Source: Guptibacillus hwajinpoensis (GTDB lineage Bacteria; Bacillota; Bacilli; Bacillales; Guptibacillaceae). Taken from it: a DNA stretch of 64,000 bases. The notes beneath the pieces were generated by a model. It was not told the DNA's origin. It did no database searches and worked only from the letters and a program-made list of their open reading frames with translations. This document shows positions 35,892 to 43,808 of the stretch, one piece after another (within the stretch, counting starts at the first letter, position 1; every line of letters starts with the position of its first letter). A program made the position numbers and the translations under genes. The stretch is taken from positions 1 through 64,000 of the forward strand of contig NZ_JAIVAE010000014.1 in assembly GCF_020171785.1 (NCBI RefSeq). Direction: 5' to 3'.

Positions 35892-37310
35892 ATGGCGAGA
35901 TTTATACTCAATCCAGAGAGCAGCAAACCGTTGTACAAACAAATCGTTGATTACTATGAGGATTCTATTATAAATGGCTCTCTCCAACCAGGGAATCCTC
36001 TTCCTGCTGAACGCGATCTAGCCGACCAACTAGGTGTCAATCGAAGCACTGTTACGACGGCATACGCTGAATTGAGGGCTAGCGGACTCATTACGTCCAG
36101 GCAAGGAAGCGGGACACGAGTCAGTTCAGATGCAACAGATTTCATTCCCAGTCATTCGACAACATGGAATAAACTTCGAAATCATCATTTATCCGAAAAC
36201 ACGTTACTATTTACCCATTCTTCTAACTATATGAATGATCCCTCGTTCATTAACCTGAACTCAGGAGAGGTTGCACCAGATTTATGTCTTGCGCGAGATG
36301 CTTATGATTTAACTGCTTACACAACTAGTAAAGAACAAGTTTCTCCAACTAAGTTTCAAACGAAACATATGATCAACCGTTTTATCAAAAAATCAGTATC
36401 TACTGAAAACATCGTTCTGACCTCTAGTCTTGAACAAGCGATATTATTATCAGTGAAATGCTTCCTAAACCCTGGTGACGTAATTGCGGTCGAAGAACCA
36501 ATAAACCCTTCCCAATTAAATTTATTTCTAGCTTCTGGGATTCACGTTATTCATTATTCAGCTGATCGCCCTTTAACAAATCATCATTTCCAAAGGGAAG
36601 GAATCAAACTAATCATTGCAAATTCAATGATGGAGCACCATTTTTCCTTAACAACATCATCAATAATCCAACAAAGAAAAAAATTATTAACACAATGTGA
36701 AAAAAACGGTATTCCAATACTAGAAATAATGAAAACGTCTTTGCTTACAGGGTGTCATGATTATGATAGCTGCTCATATTATGAACTTGGTACTGATCAA
36801 AAACTCGTTGTACAAGTAGGACACATTACTGGTATTTCCCCCGGTTTAAGTATGGGGTGGATATTAGGACCGGAGCATGTTATAAAGCGTTTATCAGCGC
36901 TTCAAATTCAACTTAGCATGACCCCTCCTCCCGTTTTTCTCGAAATTGTTCATAACATTTTACATTCAGTTGAAATTCATGAGCATATTGAAGAGGTGAA
37001 AGAGGAATTACGTGCCAGGAAAAAACAAGTACTAAATAAATTAGATGCACTAAAAGACCAAATAACGATTTTAGAAATAGCTGACTCTACTTCCATCTGG
37101 TTTGATTTTAAACCAGCATTAAGCCTTCAAGAATTGAGGGACATCCTTCTAGAAGCTCATGTATTGCTCTCACCTTCACTCTATGAAGATGCTGTAAGAT
37201 TCAAATTACCTCTTACAACTGTATCAAGGGACAACCTATTTGAAGCTACAAGCCGTCTCGTTAGCATACTAAATACTTTACACATCAGGCAGTTTGCAGA
37301 AATTTACTAA
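35892..37310 (+). CDS. MocR/GntR-type regulator with degenerate aminotransferase domain
   Basis: A 472-residue protein. The N-terminal winged helix (residues 1-75) is a good GntR match: LYKQIVDYYEDSI, LPAERDLADQLGVNRSTV and GLITSRQGSGTRV. The rest has the length and layout of the fold-type I aminotransferase domain of MocR proteins. However, the usual SKTLxPGLR lysine region reads GHITGISPGLSMGW with no Lys, and the DDYDSEF and NP(T)G motifs are not found. PLP binding as a Schiff base therefore looks impossible. The start at 35892 has GAGGTGGTGG. Confidence 0.85.
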   Translation: MARFILNPESSKPLYKQIVDYYEDSIINGSLQPGNPLPAERDLADQLGVNRSTVTTAYAELRASGLITSRQGSGTRVSSDATDFIPSHSTTWNKLRNHHLSENTLLFTHSSNYMNDPSFINLNSGEVAPDLCLARDAYDLTAYTTSKEQVSPTKFQTKHMINRFIKKSVSTENIVLTSSLEQAILLSVKCFLNPGDVIAVEEPINPSQLNLFLASGIHVIHYSADRPLTNHHFQREGIKLIIANSMMEHHFSLTTSSIIQQRKKLLTQCEKNGIPILEIMKTSLLTGCHDYDSCSYYELGTDQKLVVQVGHITGISPGLSMGWILGPEHVIKRLSALQIQLSMTPPPVFLEIVHNILHSVEIHEHIEEVKEELRARKKQVLNKLDALKDQITILEIADSTSIWFDFKPALSLQELRDILLEAHVLLSPSLYEDAVRFKLPLTTVSRDNLFEATSRLVSILNTLHIRQFAEIY

Positions 37311-37366
37311 TGGATGGTACTAATAAACAATTTAAAATGGAAGAAAAAGAGCAGAAAACAATCTAA

Positions 37367-37391
37367 AAAGCGCTGCTCATCGCAGCGCTTC
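37367..37391 (-). terminator. Terminator after the 40-residue gene
   Basis: Stem AAGCGCTGC/GCAGCGCTT followed by TTT on the minus strand. Confidence 0.85.
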
Positions 37392-37395
37392 ATTG

Positions 37396-37518
37396 TTATT
37401 TCTTTTTCTTTTTTCGTTTAGAGTCGTACGTTATCCCTACTTCAACTCCTGTTCCCTGTCCTTCTGGTTGGGATGAAGCCAGGCCATTGGTTGTAGGGTT
37501 TGCTTTATGTTTTGCCAT
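37396..37518 (-). CDS. Small basic protein, 40 residues (possibly YuzL-like)
   Basis: MAKHKANPTTNGLASSQPEG begins a 40-residue hydrophilic protein ending in SKRKKKKK. It has a strong GGAGGTGAGAAGA ribosome site and its own terminator, so it is very likely expressed. The layout of MAK start, Gly/Gln middle and Lys tail recalls small Bacillus proteins of the YuzL kind. This is tentative and the function is unknown. Too short for common ORF cut-offs. Confidence 0.7.
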   Translation of the reverse strand: MAKHKANPTTNGLASSQPEGQGTGVEVGITYDSKRKKKKK

Positions 37519-37602
37519 TCTTCTCACCTCCACCTTATAGCCTAACCCCAGCCTCTCTTTCTTATCCGCTGATTCAGAAGTCGGAGAGATGAGAAAGTTA
37601 AG

Positions 37603-38100
37603 CTATAAAGTAAAGTGAGACAGTGAAAATCCTTGCTCGTTCATAAAAACTTCTACTTGCAACTTATGGTGATCATCGTGCTCAATAAGACCTTTGATAT
37701 AACTTGTAAGACAGATTGGATACTTCTCAATATAAAACGTGTTGCTCCACTGAATCGGTTCAAATTGCTGAAGGCGGGCCACAACTTGTCTTCGTGCTTG
37801 TACAGTTTCAGCAACTAAATTTTCTTTATTTAGACCAGATAACGCATACTCTGCCGAGCGCTGATTTACTTCTTCAACGTTATCAAGTTTAGGCAAATTA
37901 GCTTCCATTTCAATAAAAGGAATTCTTTCTTTAAGTAAATAATTGTCCCACATCATGATATGTGAAAGGATTTCAGCTGGAGACCACTTGCCTTGCTTGA
38001 TAGGCTGAAAGAAGATGGTTTCGTTCATCTCCATCGCAGTCGATTCTAACCAATTAATTAGCGAAGCATAATCGTTTAACACAGAGCGCTCATCCGTCAT
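37603..38100 (-). CDS. DinB-superfamily protein
   Basis: A 165-residue four-helix protein. The DinB/YfiT metal-binding histidines are placed as expected: WSPAEILSHIMMWDNY in helix 2 and GLIEHDDHHKLQV near the C-terminus. DinB-like proteins are probable metal-dependent thiol transferases; the substrate is unknown. A 29-nt gap separates it from rsgA upstream, so the two may be co-transcribed. Confidence 0.85.
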   Translation of the reverse strand: MTDERSVLNDYASLINWLESTAMEMNETIFFQPIKQGKWSPAEILSHIMMWDNYLLKERIPFIEMEANLPKLDNVEEVNQRSAEYALSGLNKENLVAETVQARRQVVARLQQFEPIQWSNTFYIEKYPICLTSYIKGLIEHDDHHKLQVEVFMNEQGFSLSHFTL

Positions 38101-38129
38101 TTGGTTGTCTCCTTCCTAAATTAAAGACC

Positions 38130-39179
38130 CTAGCGATTCTTTCTAGTTCGATCTCCAGCGATTTTTTTCCACTTTTTCTTCTCCTCGAGCTGAGCCTTCT
38201 TATTTGTTTGTCGCTCAAGAAAAGCTAGCTCACGATGGAACTTCTTATAATTCTCAAGCCTTCTTTCTTCTAACATTCCTTCCTCTATTGCATTTCTCAC
38301 TGCACATTTAGGTTCACCTTCATGCTGGCAATCTCTAAAACGACATTCCTCTGCAAATGCATCAATATCAGGGAAGCTTTGAGAAAGATGATCGGTTTGC
38401 CAGAGCTGAAGTTCTCTCATACCAGGCGTATCAATTAATACACCACCTGTAGGCAGCGTAATCAGTTCTCGACTAGTCGTGGTATGCTTTCCTTTGCCGT
38501 CATCTTGGCGAATATCTTGTACATCCTGAATTTCTTTGCCATATAATTTGTTTATGAGCGTAGACTTACCAGCACCTGATGATCCTAACAAAGCTGTTGT
38601 CGTTCCCTCTGTTAAATACACTTTTAAGTCATCAATCCCTTTTTCGGTCGCTGAACTAACCACATGAATCGGTACCCCTACAGCTATACCAGAAAGGGCA
38701 TCTACTTTCCCTTTAATATCTGAGCAAAGATCAGCTTTACTGAGTACAATAACCGGCTTTGCACCGCTTTCCCACGCCATGACAAGGTATCTTTCAATAC
38801 GACTTGGGTTAAAGTCCTGATTTAATGCATTGACAAGAAAAACCGTATCAACATTAGCTACAATAATTTGTTCCTCAGTTGTCGTTCCTGCAATTTTTCT
38901 TGAAAACTTACTTCTCCTCGGTAGCAGGTCGTGAATAATTGCTTTGTTATCCGTTTTAGGAGCAATAAGAACCCAGTCACCAACTGCTGGCAAAGTATCA
39001 CGCCGTGTTACTTCAAATCGGAACTTACCAGAAAGTTCTGCTGCATAAGAACTTTCTCCTGTAGAAACGTGATAACCTCCACGATGTTCTACTATAACTC
39101 GAGCTGGTATAAATCCACTTGCCATAGCTTGATAATTTTCTTCAAAGTATGAATTCCAACCTAATGTTATTCGATTCAA
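38130..39179 (-). CDS. rsgA: Ribosome small-subunit biogenesis GTPase RsgA
   Basis: A 349-residue circularly permuted GTPase. An N-terminal OB fold is followed by G4 (LSKADLC), G1 (GSSGAGKSTLIN) and G3 (DTPGMRE). The C-terminal zinc knuckle is CRFRDCQHEGEPKCAV. It matures the 30S subunit. It is longer than the usual housekeeping copy (about 295 residues) and sits away from the prkC/rpe context, so it may be a second paralogue. The start is TTG with AGGAGG 7 nt upstream. Confidence 0.9.
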   Translation of the reverse strand: MNRITLGWNSYFEENYQAMASGFIPARVIVEHRGGYHVSTGESSYAAELSGKFRFEVTRRDTLPAVGDWVLIAPKTDNKAIIHDLLPRRSKFSRKIAGTTTEEQIIVANVDTVFLVNALNQDFNPSRIERYLVMAWESGAKPVIVLSKADLCSDIKGKVDALSGIAVGVPIHVVSSATEKGIDDLKVYLTEGTTTALLGSSGAGKSTLINKLYGKEIQDVQDIRQDDGKGKHTTTSRELITLPTGGVLIDTPGMRELQLWQTDHLSQSFPDIDAFAEECRFRDCQHEGEPKCAVRNAIEEGMLEERRLENYKKFHRELAFLERQTNKKAQLEEKKKWKKIAGDRTRKNR

Positions 39180-39214
39180 TTGAAAGCCTCCTGATTAATA
39201 AGTGTAAATATGAC

Positions 39215-39239
39215 AAAAAGCCGTACACTGGTGTCGGCT
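39215..39239 (-). terminator. Hairpin with T run ahead of rsgA
   Basis: Minus strand AGCCGACAC/GTACGGCT stem then TTTTTG, 36 nt before the rsgA start codon. It acts as a second terminator after the mini-unit or as an attenuator for rsgA. Confidence 0.65.
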
Positions 39240-39280
39240 CTTCTCCTACAATCAGCATACGTGATTAGCTGATCGAGTAT

Positions 39281-39326
39281 AAAAAACCATAGACATAGCG
39301 ACACAATCGCACAGCCCATGGTTTTT
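39281..39326 (-). terminator. Terminator of the mini transcription unit
   Basis: Outer stem AAAACCAT/ATGGTTTT with an inner GCGA/TCGC stem, followed by TT and TATAC on the minus strand. Confidence 0.65.
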
Positions 39327-39362
39327 GATCTTATTAATCAGAAGGAAGAAAAGACTTCTACC

Positions 39363-39422
39363 TTACCAATTGGACTGTGCACAACATGCAATTAACAATG
39401 AATTCATTTTGTTATTTACCAT
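39363..39422 (-). CDS. 19-residue ORF in an independent small transcript
   Basis: MVNNKMNSLLIACCAQSNW is encoded with GGAAAGGGG as ribosome site 9 nt upstream. The promoter at 39457-39485 lies just after the thiolase gene, and a terminator follows at 39281-39326, giving an RNA of about 170 nt. The peptide has a short hydrophobic core with two adjacent Cys. It could be a real micro-protein, a leader-like peptide, or part of a non-coding RNA. An imperfect palindrome around ATGAATTCAT lies inside the ORF. I do not recognise it. Confidence 0.4.
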   Translation of the reverse strand: MVNNKMNSLLIACCAQSNW

Positions 39423-39456
39423 TATGCACAACCCCTTTCCGTATGTTAGTACCATT

Positions 39457-39485
39457 AGTATACGCAATATCAATTAAACTGGCAA
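39457..39485 (-). promoter_or_regulatory. Promoter of the mini transcription unit
   Basis: Minus strand: TTGCCA (39480-39485), 17 nt, TATACT (39457-39462), directly downstream of the thiolase stop. Confidence 0.65.
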
Positions 39486-39499
39486 TCTTTTCTGACAAA

Positions 39500-40678
39500 T
39501 TAATTGATTTCAACCACCATAGCAATTCCTTGTCCGCCACCAATGCAGAGTGAGGCAACCCCATACTTTCCATTTCTACGCTTTAATTCTTTTATAAGCG
39601 TATAAAGAATGCGCGTGCCACTCGCACCTACTGGATGCCCTAAAGCAATTGCACCACCGTTTACATTCACTCGTGAGCGATCAAGCTCAAGCTCTTTTTC
39701 CACGGCTAGATACTGAGCGGAAAAGGCTTCATTTACTTCAATTAAGTCCATCTGCTGAAGTGTCATACCTGCTTTTTCTAATGCTTGCCGTATAGCAGGT
39801 ACTGGTCCAATTCCCATAATCGAAGGATCTACTCCCGCTATTCCCCAGGAGACAATTCGAGCAAGTGGCTTAAGATTCTTTGAAGCGACATAATCTGCTC
39901 CTCCCAATACGACAGAAGCGGCTCCATCATTTATGCCACTTGCATTCCCACCAGTAACAGTTCCATCTTTTTTGAAAGCTGGTTTAAGCCCGGCTAGCTT
40001 TTCTGCTGTTGTACCTTCTCGAATATGTTCGTCAGTGGAGAAGGTTTCAGTCCCCTTTCTCCCCTTAACTTCAACAGGTACAATTTCTTCTTTGAAAATA
40101 CCTTTTTCTCTTGCATCAGCAGCTTTTTGCTGACTTTGAGTTGCATATTCATCCTGGTCATCTCTAGAAATCCCATACTTTACTGCCAGGTTCTCTCCCG
40201 TTATCCCCATTCCAGTTCCAGTATACTCATCAGTTAACGTAGCCAAAAGCATATCATCCATTTTCGGAGCACCCATTTTTGCTCCAAAACGACTTCCTCG
40301 TAACGTATACGGAGATAAGCTCATATTCTCCGCTCCTCCGGCAAGGGCCGTTTGACCGTCCCCCATCATAATGGATTGCGCTGCTGAGATGACAGCTTGC
40401 ATACCAGAACCACAAAGTCGATTTACGGTTAGTGCTGGACTTTCAATAGGTATTCCACTCCCAAGTGCAATGTGACGCGCTAAATAAGAAGCATTTGATG
40501 TAGAATGAATCACATTCCCAATAACAGAAAGGTCAATTTCACTCGCCTCTATTCCGCTTTTTCTGAGAGCCTCTTTACTTGCTGAAATCCCTAAGGCTGT
40601 TGGACTACTATCTTTAAGTGAACCACCAAATGAACCAAATGGTGTTCTTGCACCTTCCAATATAAAAACGTCTTTCAT
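39500..40678 (-). CDS. Acetyl-CoA acetyltransferase / thiolase
   Basis: A 392-residue thiolase. The acyl-enzyme Cys lies in [11 protein letters not shown] near residue 88, with the [10 protein letters not shown] His and the second Cys in SLCIGGGQG. It either condenses two acetyl-CoA or cleaves 3-ketoacyl-CoA. There are no other beta-oxidation or mevalonate genes nearby to decide which. The frame is open to 40771, but the ATG at 40678 has TGGAGGGG upstream and matches the family N-terminus ([14 protein letters not shown]). Confidence 0.93.
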   Translation of the reverse strand: MKDVFILEGARTPFGSFGGSLKDSSPTALGISASKEALRKSGIEASEIDLSVIGNVIHSTSNASYLARHIALGSGIPIESPALTVNRLCGSGMQAVISAAQSIMMGDGQTALAGGAENMSLSPYTLRGSRFGAKMGAPKMDDMLLATLTDEYTGTGMGITGENLAVKYGISRDDQDEYATQSQQKAADAREKGIFKEEIVPVEVKGRKGTETFSTDEHIREGTTAEKLAGLKPAFKKDGTVTGGNASGINDGAASVVLGGADYVASKNLKPLARIVSWGIAGVDPSIMGIGPVPAIRQALEKAGMTLQQMDLIEVNEAFSAQYLAVEKELELDRSRVNVNGGAIALGHPVGASGTRILYTLIKELKRRNGKYGVASLCIGGGQGIAMVVEIN

Positions 40679-40846
40679 GTTTTCCCCTCCATTCTTCTCT
40701 ATTTTACAAACAAAAGGAAAGCGTTTACAAGTGTTATCAAGACAATGGATCTTTCTGCCTTCACTGAACAATTCATTTTGTACTGTTCACAAACGTTTTT
40801 GTGAAACGAGCGGATCGATCATACCTTCCAATACTTGCTCTAATGA

Positions 40847-41128
40847 GAATTTACCTCTTTTGTCGTTTGGAAACCTCCAGGTAATAAGAAGTACGAAGGT
40901 TTTCATCTTTTTGTCATCGCAATCTCAGGTTACCCACTACCTGATGATCTATTTCATCAATCTGATTTCCCACGTGGATTTTCACCAAGGATGATCGGTT
41001 TAATTGTTTTACTACTTCTCACTTGTGCTGCTACTTTCTTTAAAGAGGTGGTTATTCAATCTCAATCATTTCAGATGAAAAACGCCATCTTTAAAAATGA
41101 CTTCTCCTATCTCAATTTCTTACATTAG
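40847..41128 (+). pseudogene. Gene remnant or start-less ORF, 93 codons
   Basis: An open frame without an upstream start codon begins after a TGA at 40844 and runs to TAG at 41126. Its translation looks protein-like: VVWKPPGNKKYEGFHLFV, SGYPLPDDLFHQ, a hydrophobic stretch MIGLIVLLLLTCAATFF and a polar tail. An ATG exists only in the middle. It is most simply the 3' part of a lost membrane-protein gene. I do not recognise the family. The flanking 160 bp (40679-40846) holds the thiolase promoter. Confidence 0.4.
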
Positions 41129-41138
41129 AAGCTGAACT

Positions 41139-41588
41139 TTACTCTATTTCGTAACATAGTCGAATCATATCCCGACAAGGAATTCCGTTTTCAATAATCG
41201 GTTCAGGATAGTGATCAAAAAATCCTTCAATAATTTCTGTTATACGAAATTGACATTTTTGGTAGAGCGCTAATTGATCGAGACTCGAATTCCCAGTTCC
41301 GATCAAAACCTTCCTTGCTCCATGATCCCTAGACCTATTAATTGCATCATGAATAAGAAGCTTTCCTATTCCTTCTCCCCTTCTATCTTCCCTCACAGCA
41401 ATGTTCATAATCTCAACTTTTTTCTCTTCTTTTATTACTAAAACATAGACGCCAATCACTTCCTTCTCTTCCACTGCAACGTAACAGTATCCTTCTTTCA
41501 AATAATGTTCGATGTGAGCGAGAAATGGATCAGCTTCAAGTAGAAGCGCATAAGGAAACGCCTTCGTTATTTGCTTTATCATCATCAT
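41139..41588 (-). CDS. GNAT acetyltransferase (YvbK-like)
   Basis: A 149-residue GNAT protein. The acetyl-CoA loop is VREDRRGEGIGKLL and the C-terminal GTGNSSLDQLALYQKCQFR resembles Bacillus YvbK. The acceptor is unknown. Three consecutive ATG codons make the exact start uncertain by two residues. It is convergent with the upstream remnant. Confidence 0.85.
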   Translation of the reverse strand: MMMIKQITKAFPYALLLEADPFLAHIEHYLKEGYCYVAVEEKEVIGVYVLVIKEEKKVEIMNIAVREDRRGEGIGKLLIHDAINRSRDHGARKVLIGTGNSSLDQLALYQKCQFRITEIIEGFFDHYPEPIIENGIPCRDMIRLCYEIE

Positions 41589-41636
41589 TGATTCTCCTTG
41601 CTAGTTTTCGAATATACGTTCTACATTTATAAATAC

Positions 41637-41662
41637 AAAAAATCGTGCCTTGGCACGATTTA
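41637..41662 (-). terminator. Terminator after the small membrane protein
   Basis: Minus strand TAAATCGTGCC/GGCACGATTT stem followed by TTTTG. Confidence 0.8.
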
Positions 41663-41899
41663 AGTGTACTTGATTTTTGATGTGATGACCGCACTGATGA
41701 CAAATGATAACACCAAACTTATAAGATCAATAGGATTATATAAAAGACCGAATGTCACTGTACCAGTTAATTCCTGCCCCTTACTCCAAGCAGTTAACCA
41801 CTCTGGTTGAAAGACTGCATTCACAATCGAACCAATAATCAAGTTCAAAATGAAATAAAGGCAAACAAGGCTAATCGTAAAAATAATATATTTGTTCAA
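41660..41899 (-). CDS. Small two-segment membrane protein, unknown
   Basis: A 79-residue protein with hydrophobic segments at about residues 4-26 and 52-73, joined by a polar loop (QPEWLTAWSKGQELTG). The tail is SKIKYT. I do not recognise the family. An AAGGAGTA-like site precedes the start and a terminator follows, so it is a single-gene unit. Confidence 0.65.
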   Translation of the reverse strand: MNKYIIFTISLVCLYFILNLIIGSIVNAVFQPEWLTAWSKGQELTGTVTFGLLYNPIDLISLVLSFVISAVITSKIKYT

Positions 41900-41978
41900 A
41901 TCATCATACTCCTTCTCAAGACGTCTTCTGAATTATTGTAACCTGTTCGAAACAGATTTCACAAATTCAGAGTAGACG

Positions 41979-42007
41979 CACACCTTTTTAAGGAACGCCA
42001 TACGGTA
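41979..42007 (+). promoter_or_regulatory. Sigma-K-like promoter
   Basis: CACACC (41979-41984), 14 nt, then CATACGGTA (41999-42007), which fits the sigma-K pattern AC ... CATAnnnTA. It lies about 30 nt before the spore-coat-like gene. Confidence 0.4.
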
Positions 42008-42035
42008 ACAGTATCACGTATGCAGGAGGACGATA

Positions 42036-42392
42036 ATGGCATTTAAAAACGATCGATATAGCAAATGGGCTTATTCTCCCCATCCTTATCCTTATTACCG
42101 GAACTTCCCTCCTATTGAAGTTACCCGTTTCCAGCATTCAGCTGTAGCGTGTACGACTCTTATGAAGGAGGGACAAAAACTTCTGGATAAAGTGAATCAG
42201 GATGCTCAATTTGCTCATGAATTAAAAGACGCCGCTCAAAAAAATGATCAATCTTATGTTCATTCCTTGATTCAGCGTGCCGGTGTCACTTCTCCCTTCC
42301 ACATTGCCTATACACCAGATGCCATTCGCGTCGATCTTAACACCGGAAACGAAGATAGTTGTAGCGAGCTAACTGTGAAGCTTTGCTGGTAA
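42036..42392 (+). CDS. Probable inner spore coat protein (YuzC-like)
   Basis: A 118-residue protein. The Tyr/Pro-rich head (SPHPYPYYRNFPP) is followed by a helical region (MKEGQKLLDKVN, FAHELKDAAQ) and a basic-to-polar tail ending in LTVKLCW. The layout matches my recollection of the YuzC inner spore coat protein of B. subtilis. A sigma-K-type promoter ahead of it supports mother-cell expression. The ribosome site is AGGAGGACG. Confidence 0.6.
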   Translation: MAFKNDRYSKWAYSPHPYPYYRNFPPIEVTRFQHSAVACTTLMKEGQKLLDKVNQDAQFAHELKDAAQKNDQSYVHSLIQRAGVTSPFHIAYTPDAIRVDLNTGNEDSCSELTVKLCW

Positions 42393-42396
42393 CCGA

Positions 42397-42864
42397 TTAT
42401 CTCAACTTCCTCCGAAGAGAAATATAGAACACGCTAATTTGAACAAATGGTAAGAAGAGTAAGACGAGAATGGGATAAGCCGGGAATTGCTTTGACACTA
42501 CCGGTTGCAAGGTCATAGCTACAATTAAAAGTGGTGAAGTAAACATCATGGCAATATATGCATTTCGACAAGCGTGAGCTGTTAACGTTTTTTCCCGTTC
42601 ATCATCTTCACACAGTTCGGAAGGAAGCAGGAGGGCTTCTTTCCATCCTTTGTTATTTCGTCTCTTATTACGAGTAATTATGAATCCGATGATGCTAACA
42701 ATCAGGAGAGTAATGAAAATAGGCGTAATGTTAATGATGACACCATCTCCACTCCCACTCATTAAACGTTGGAATTGAGACGCTGCATCGTAGTACGTAA
42801 CCATTGCCCATCCAAAAAGTCCAAGAACAATGACATTCATCATGTAAATAACCGATAATTTCAT
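42397..42864 (-). CDS. Membrane protein paired with an XRE regulator
   Basis: A 155-residue protein with four hydrophobic segments (about residues 5-25, 45-62, 100-122, 128-148) and a charged cytoplasmic loop between the second and third. I do not recognise the exact family. Its ATG overlaps the stop of the XRE gene by 4 nt. This small-regulator plus multi-span membrane protein layout is common in Firmicutes. Confidence 0.7.
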   Translation of the reverse strand: MKLSVIYMMNVIVLGLFGWAMVTYYDAASQFQRLMSGSGDGVIINITPIFITLLIVSIIGFIITRNKRRNNKGWKEALLLPSELCEDDEREKTLTAHACRNAYIAMMFTSPLLIVAMTLQPVVSKQFPAYPILVLLFLPFVQISVFYISLRRKLR

Positions 42865-43070
42865 TCTGATTCCTCCTGTAATTGAAATACTTCTTCCATA
42901 GACATGCCAAATTCACGACAAATCTTCATTGCTAGTAATAAAGATGGGACATACTCTCCCTTCTCCACAGCAGCAATCGTTTGTCTGGTCACCCCAACTT
43001 TTGCAGCCAGATCCTGTTGTGTGAAGCGAAAACGTGCCCTTAATTCTCTAATTCGATTGTTCAACATCAT
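42861..43070 (-). CDS. Small XRE-family transcriptional regulator
   Basis: A 69-residue single helix-turn-helix protein (YozG/cro-like type). The HTH is FTQQDLAAKVGVTRQTIAAV near residues 16-35, followed by ICREFGMSMEEVFQ. It has no effector domain. It probably regulates its own two-gene operon with the membrane protein at 42397. Two adjacent ATG codons leave the start uncertain by one residue. Confidence 0.88.
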   Translation of the reverse strand: MMLNNRIRELRARFRFTQQDLAAKVGVTRQTIAAVEKGEYVPSLLLAMKICREFGMSMEEVFQLQEESE

Positions 43071-43169
43071 CTTAACTCCTCACCTATCTCTTCCCTTATA
43101 AATCTATACTATAACAAACATAATGTTAAGTAAACATAACTTTTTGTTATTTTCATTTAACATTCTTTC

Positions 43170-43198
43170 ACAAAAAAAAGCCCGGTTTCCCAGGCTGA
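43170..43198 (-). terminator. Terminator after the uspA-type gene
   Basis: Minus strand stem CAGCCTGG/CCGGGCT followed by eight T. Confidence 0.75.
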
Positions 43199-43204
43199 AA
43201 ATTC

Positions 43205-43696
43205 CTATTTTACGATTAATACTGGACAGGGGGAATGTTGAGCAACTTTTTCACTAACGCTACCAAGCATCCATTTTTTTATCCCGCTCAATCCCCTACT
43301 TCCTATTACAATTAAATCTGCCTCTATCATTACAGCTAGGTCCACAATCTCTTTAGCAGGATCACCACCTCTTACTTCAGAGTGAACATTCACTCCCATG
43401 TGATGAAGCGTTTCCTTTACTTCACGAAGTATGGCTTCTCCTTCGCTTCTTTCAATCATAACGCCGTTCTGCTCCTCAGGAACTGGAGATGGAACACCAG
43501 CATGTCCTTCGTTGCCTATACTGCCTGTCCCATAGGGTATTCTTGTCGCTGGTTGAGCCGAGAGTTTATTTGATTCTTTTGATACATGCACTAAATGAAT
43601 AGAAGCTTTGCTTAGTTCTGCTAATTTAACCGCTTGATGTAAAGCTTTTTCACTATCTTCAGAACGATCATAAGCGACTACTATTTTTGAATACAT
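43205..43696 (-). CDS. Universal stress protein, UspA family
   Basis: A 163-residue single-domain Usp. The N-terminal VVAYDRSEDSEKAL strand-helix is clear. The nucleotide-binding pattern G-x2-G-x9-G-S appears as GSRGLSGIKKWMLGSVS, which predicts ATP binding. A variable insertion around residues 48-75 is Pro/Gly-rich. It lies directly downstream of the ktrB-like gene on the same strand but 112 nt away. Confidence 0.9.
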   Translation of the reverse strand: MYSKIVVAYDRSEDSEKALHQAVKLAELSKASIHLVHVSKESNKLSAQPATRIPYGTGSIGNEGHAGVPSPVPEEQNGVMIERSEGEAILREVKETLHHMGVNVHSEVRGGDPAKEIVDLAVMIEADLIVIGSRGLSGIKKWMLGSVSEKVAQHSPCPVLIVK

Positions 43697-43808
43697 GATA
43701 CCTTCCTCCTTAGGAATGAGAAGTAGTATACCTATACCCCTGCCTAGAAGAAAATAACAGCTCTAATGAAAACGTATTCCTAACGATACATTTGTCACAC
43801 AAGTCTCA

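Noticed and set aside
40677-40994. A 105-codon plus-strand ORF opposite the thiolase leader
   Set aside because: It is antisense to the thiolase promoter, lacks a ribosome site and has atypical composition. The remnant frame at 40847-41128 is the more protein-like one there.
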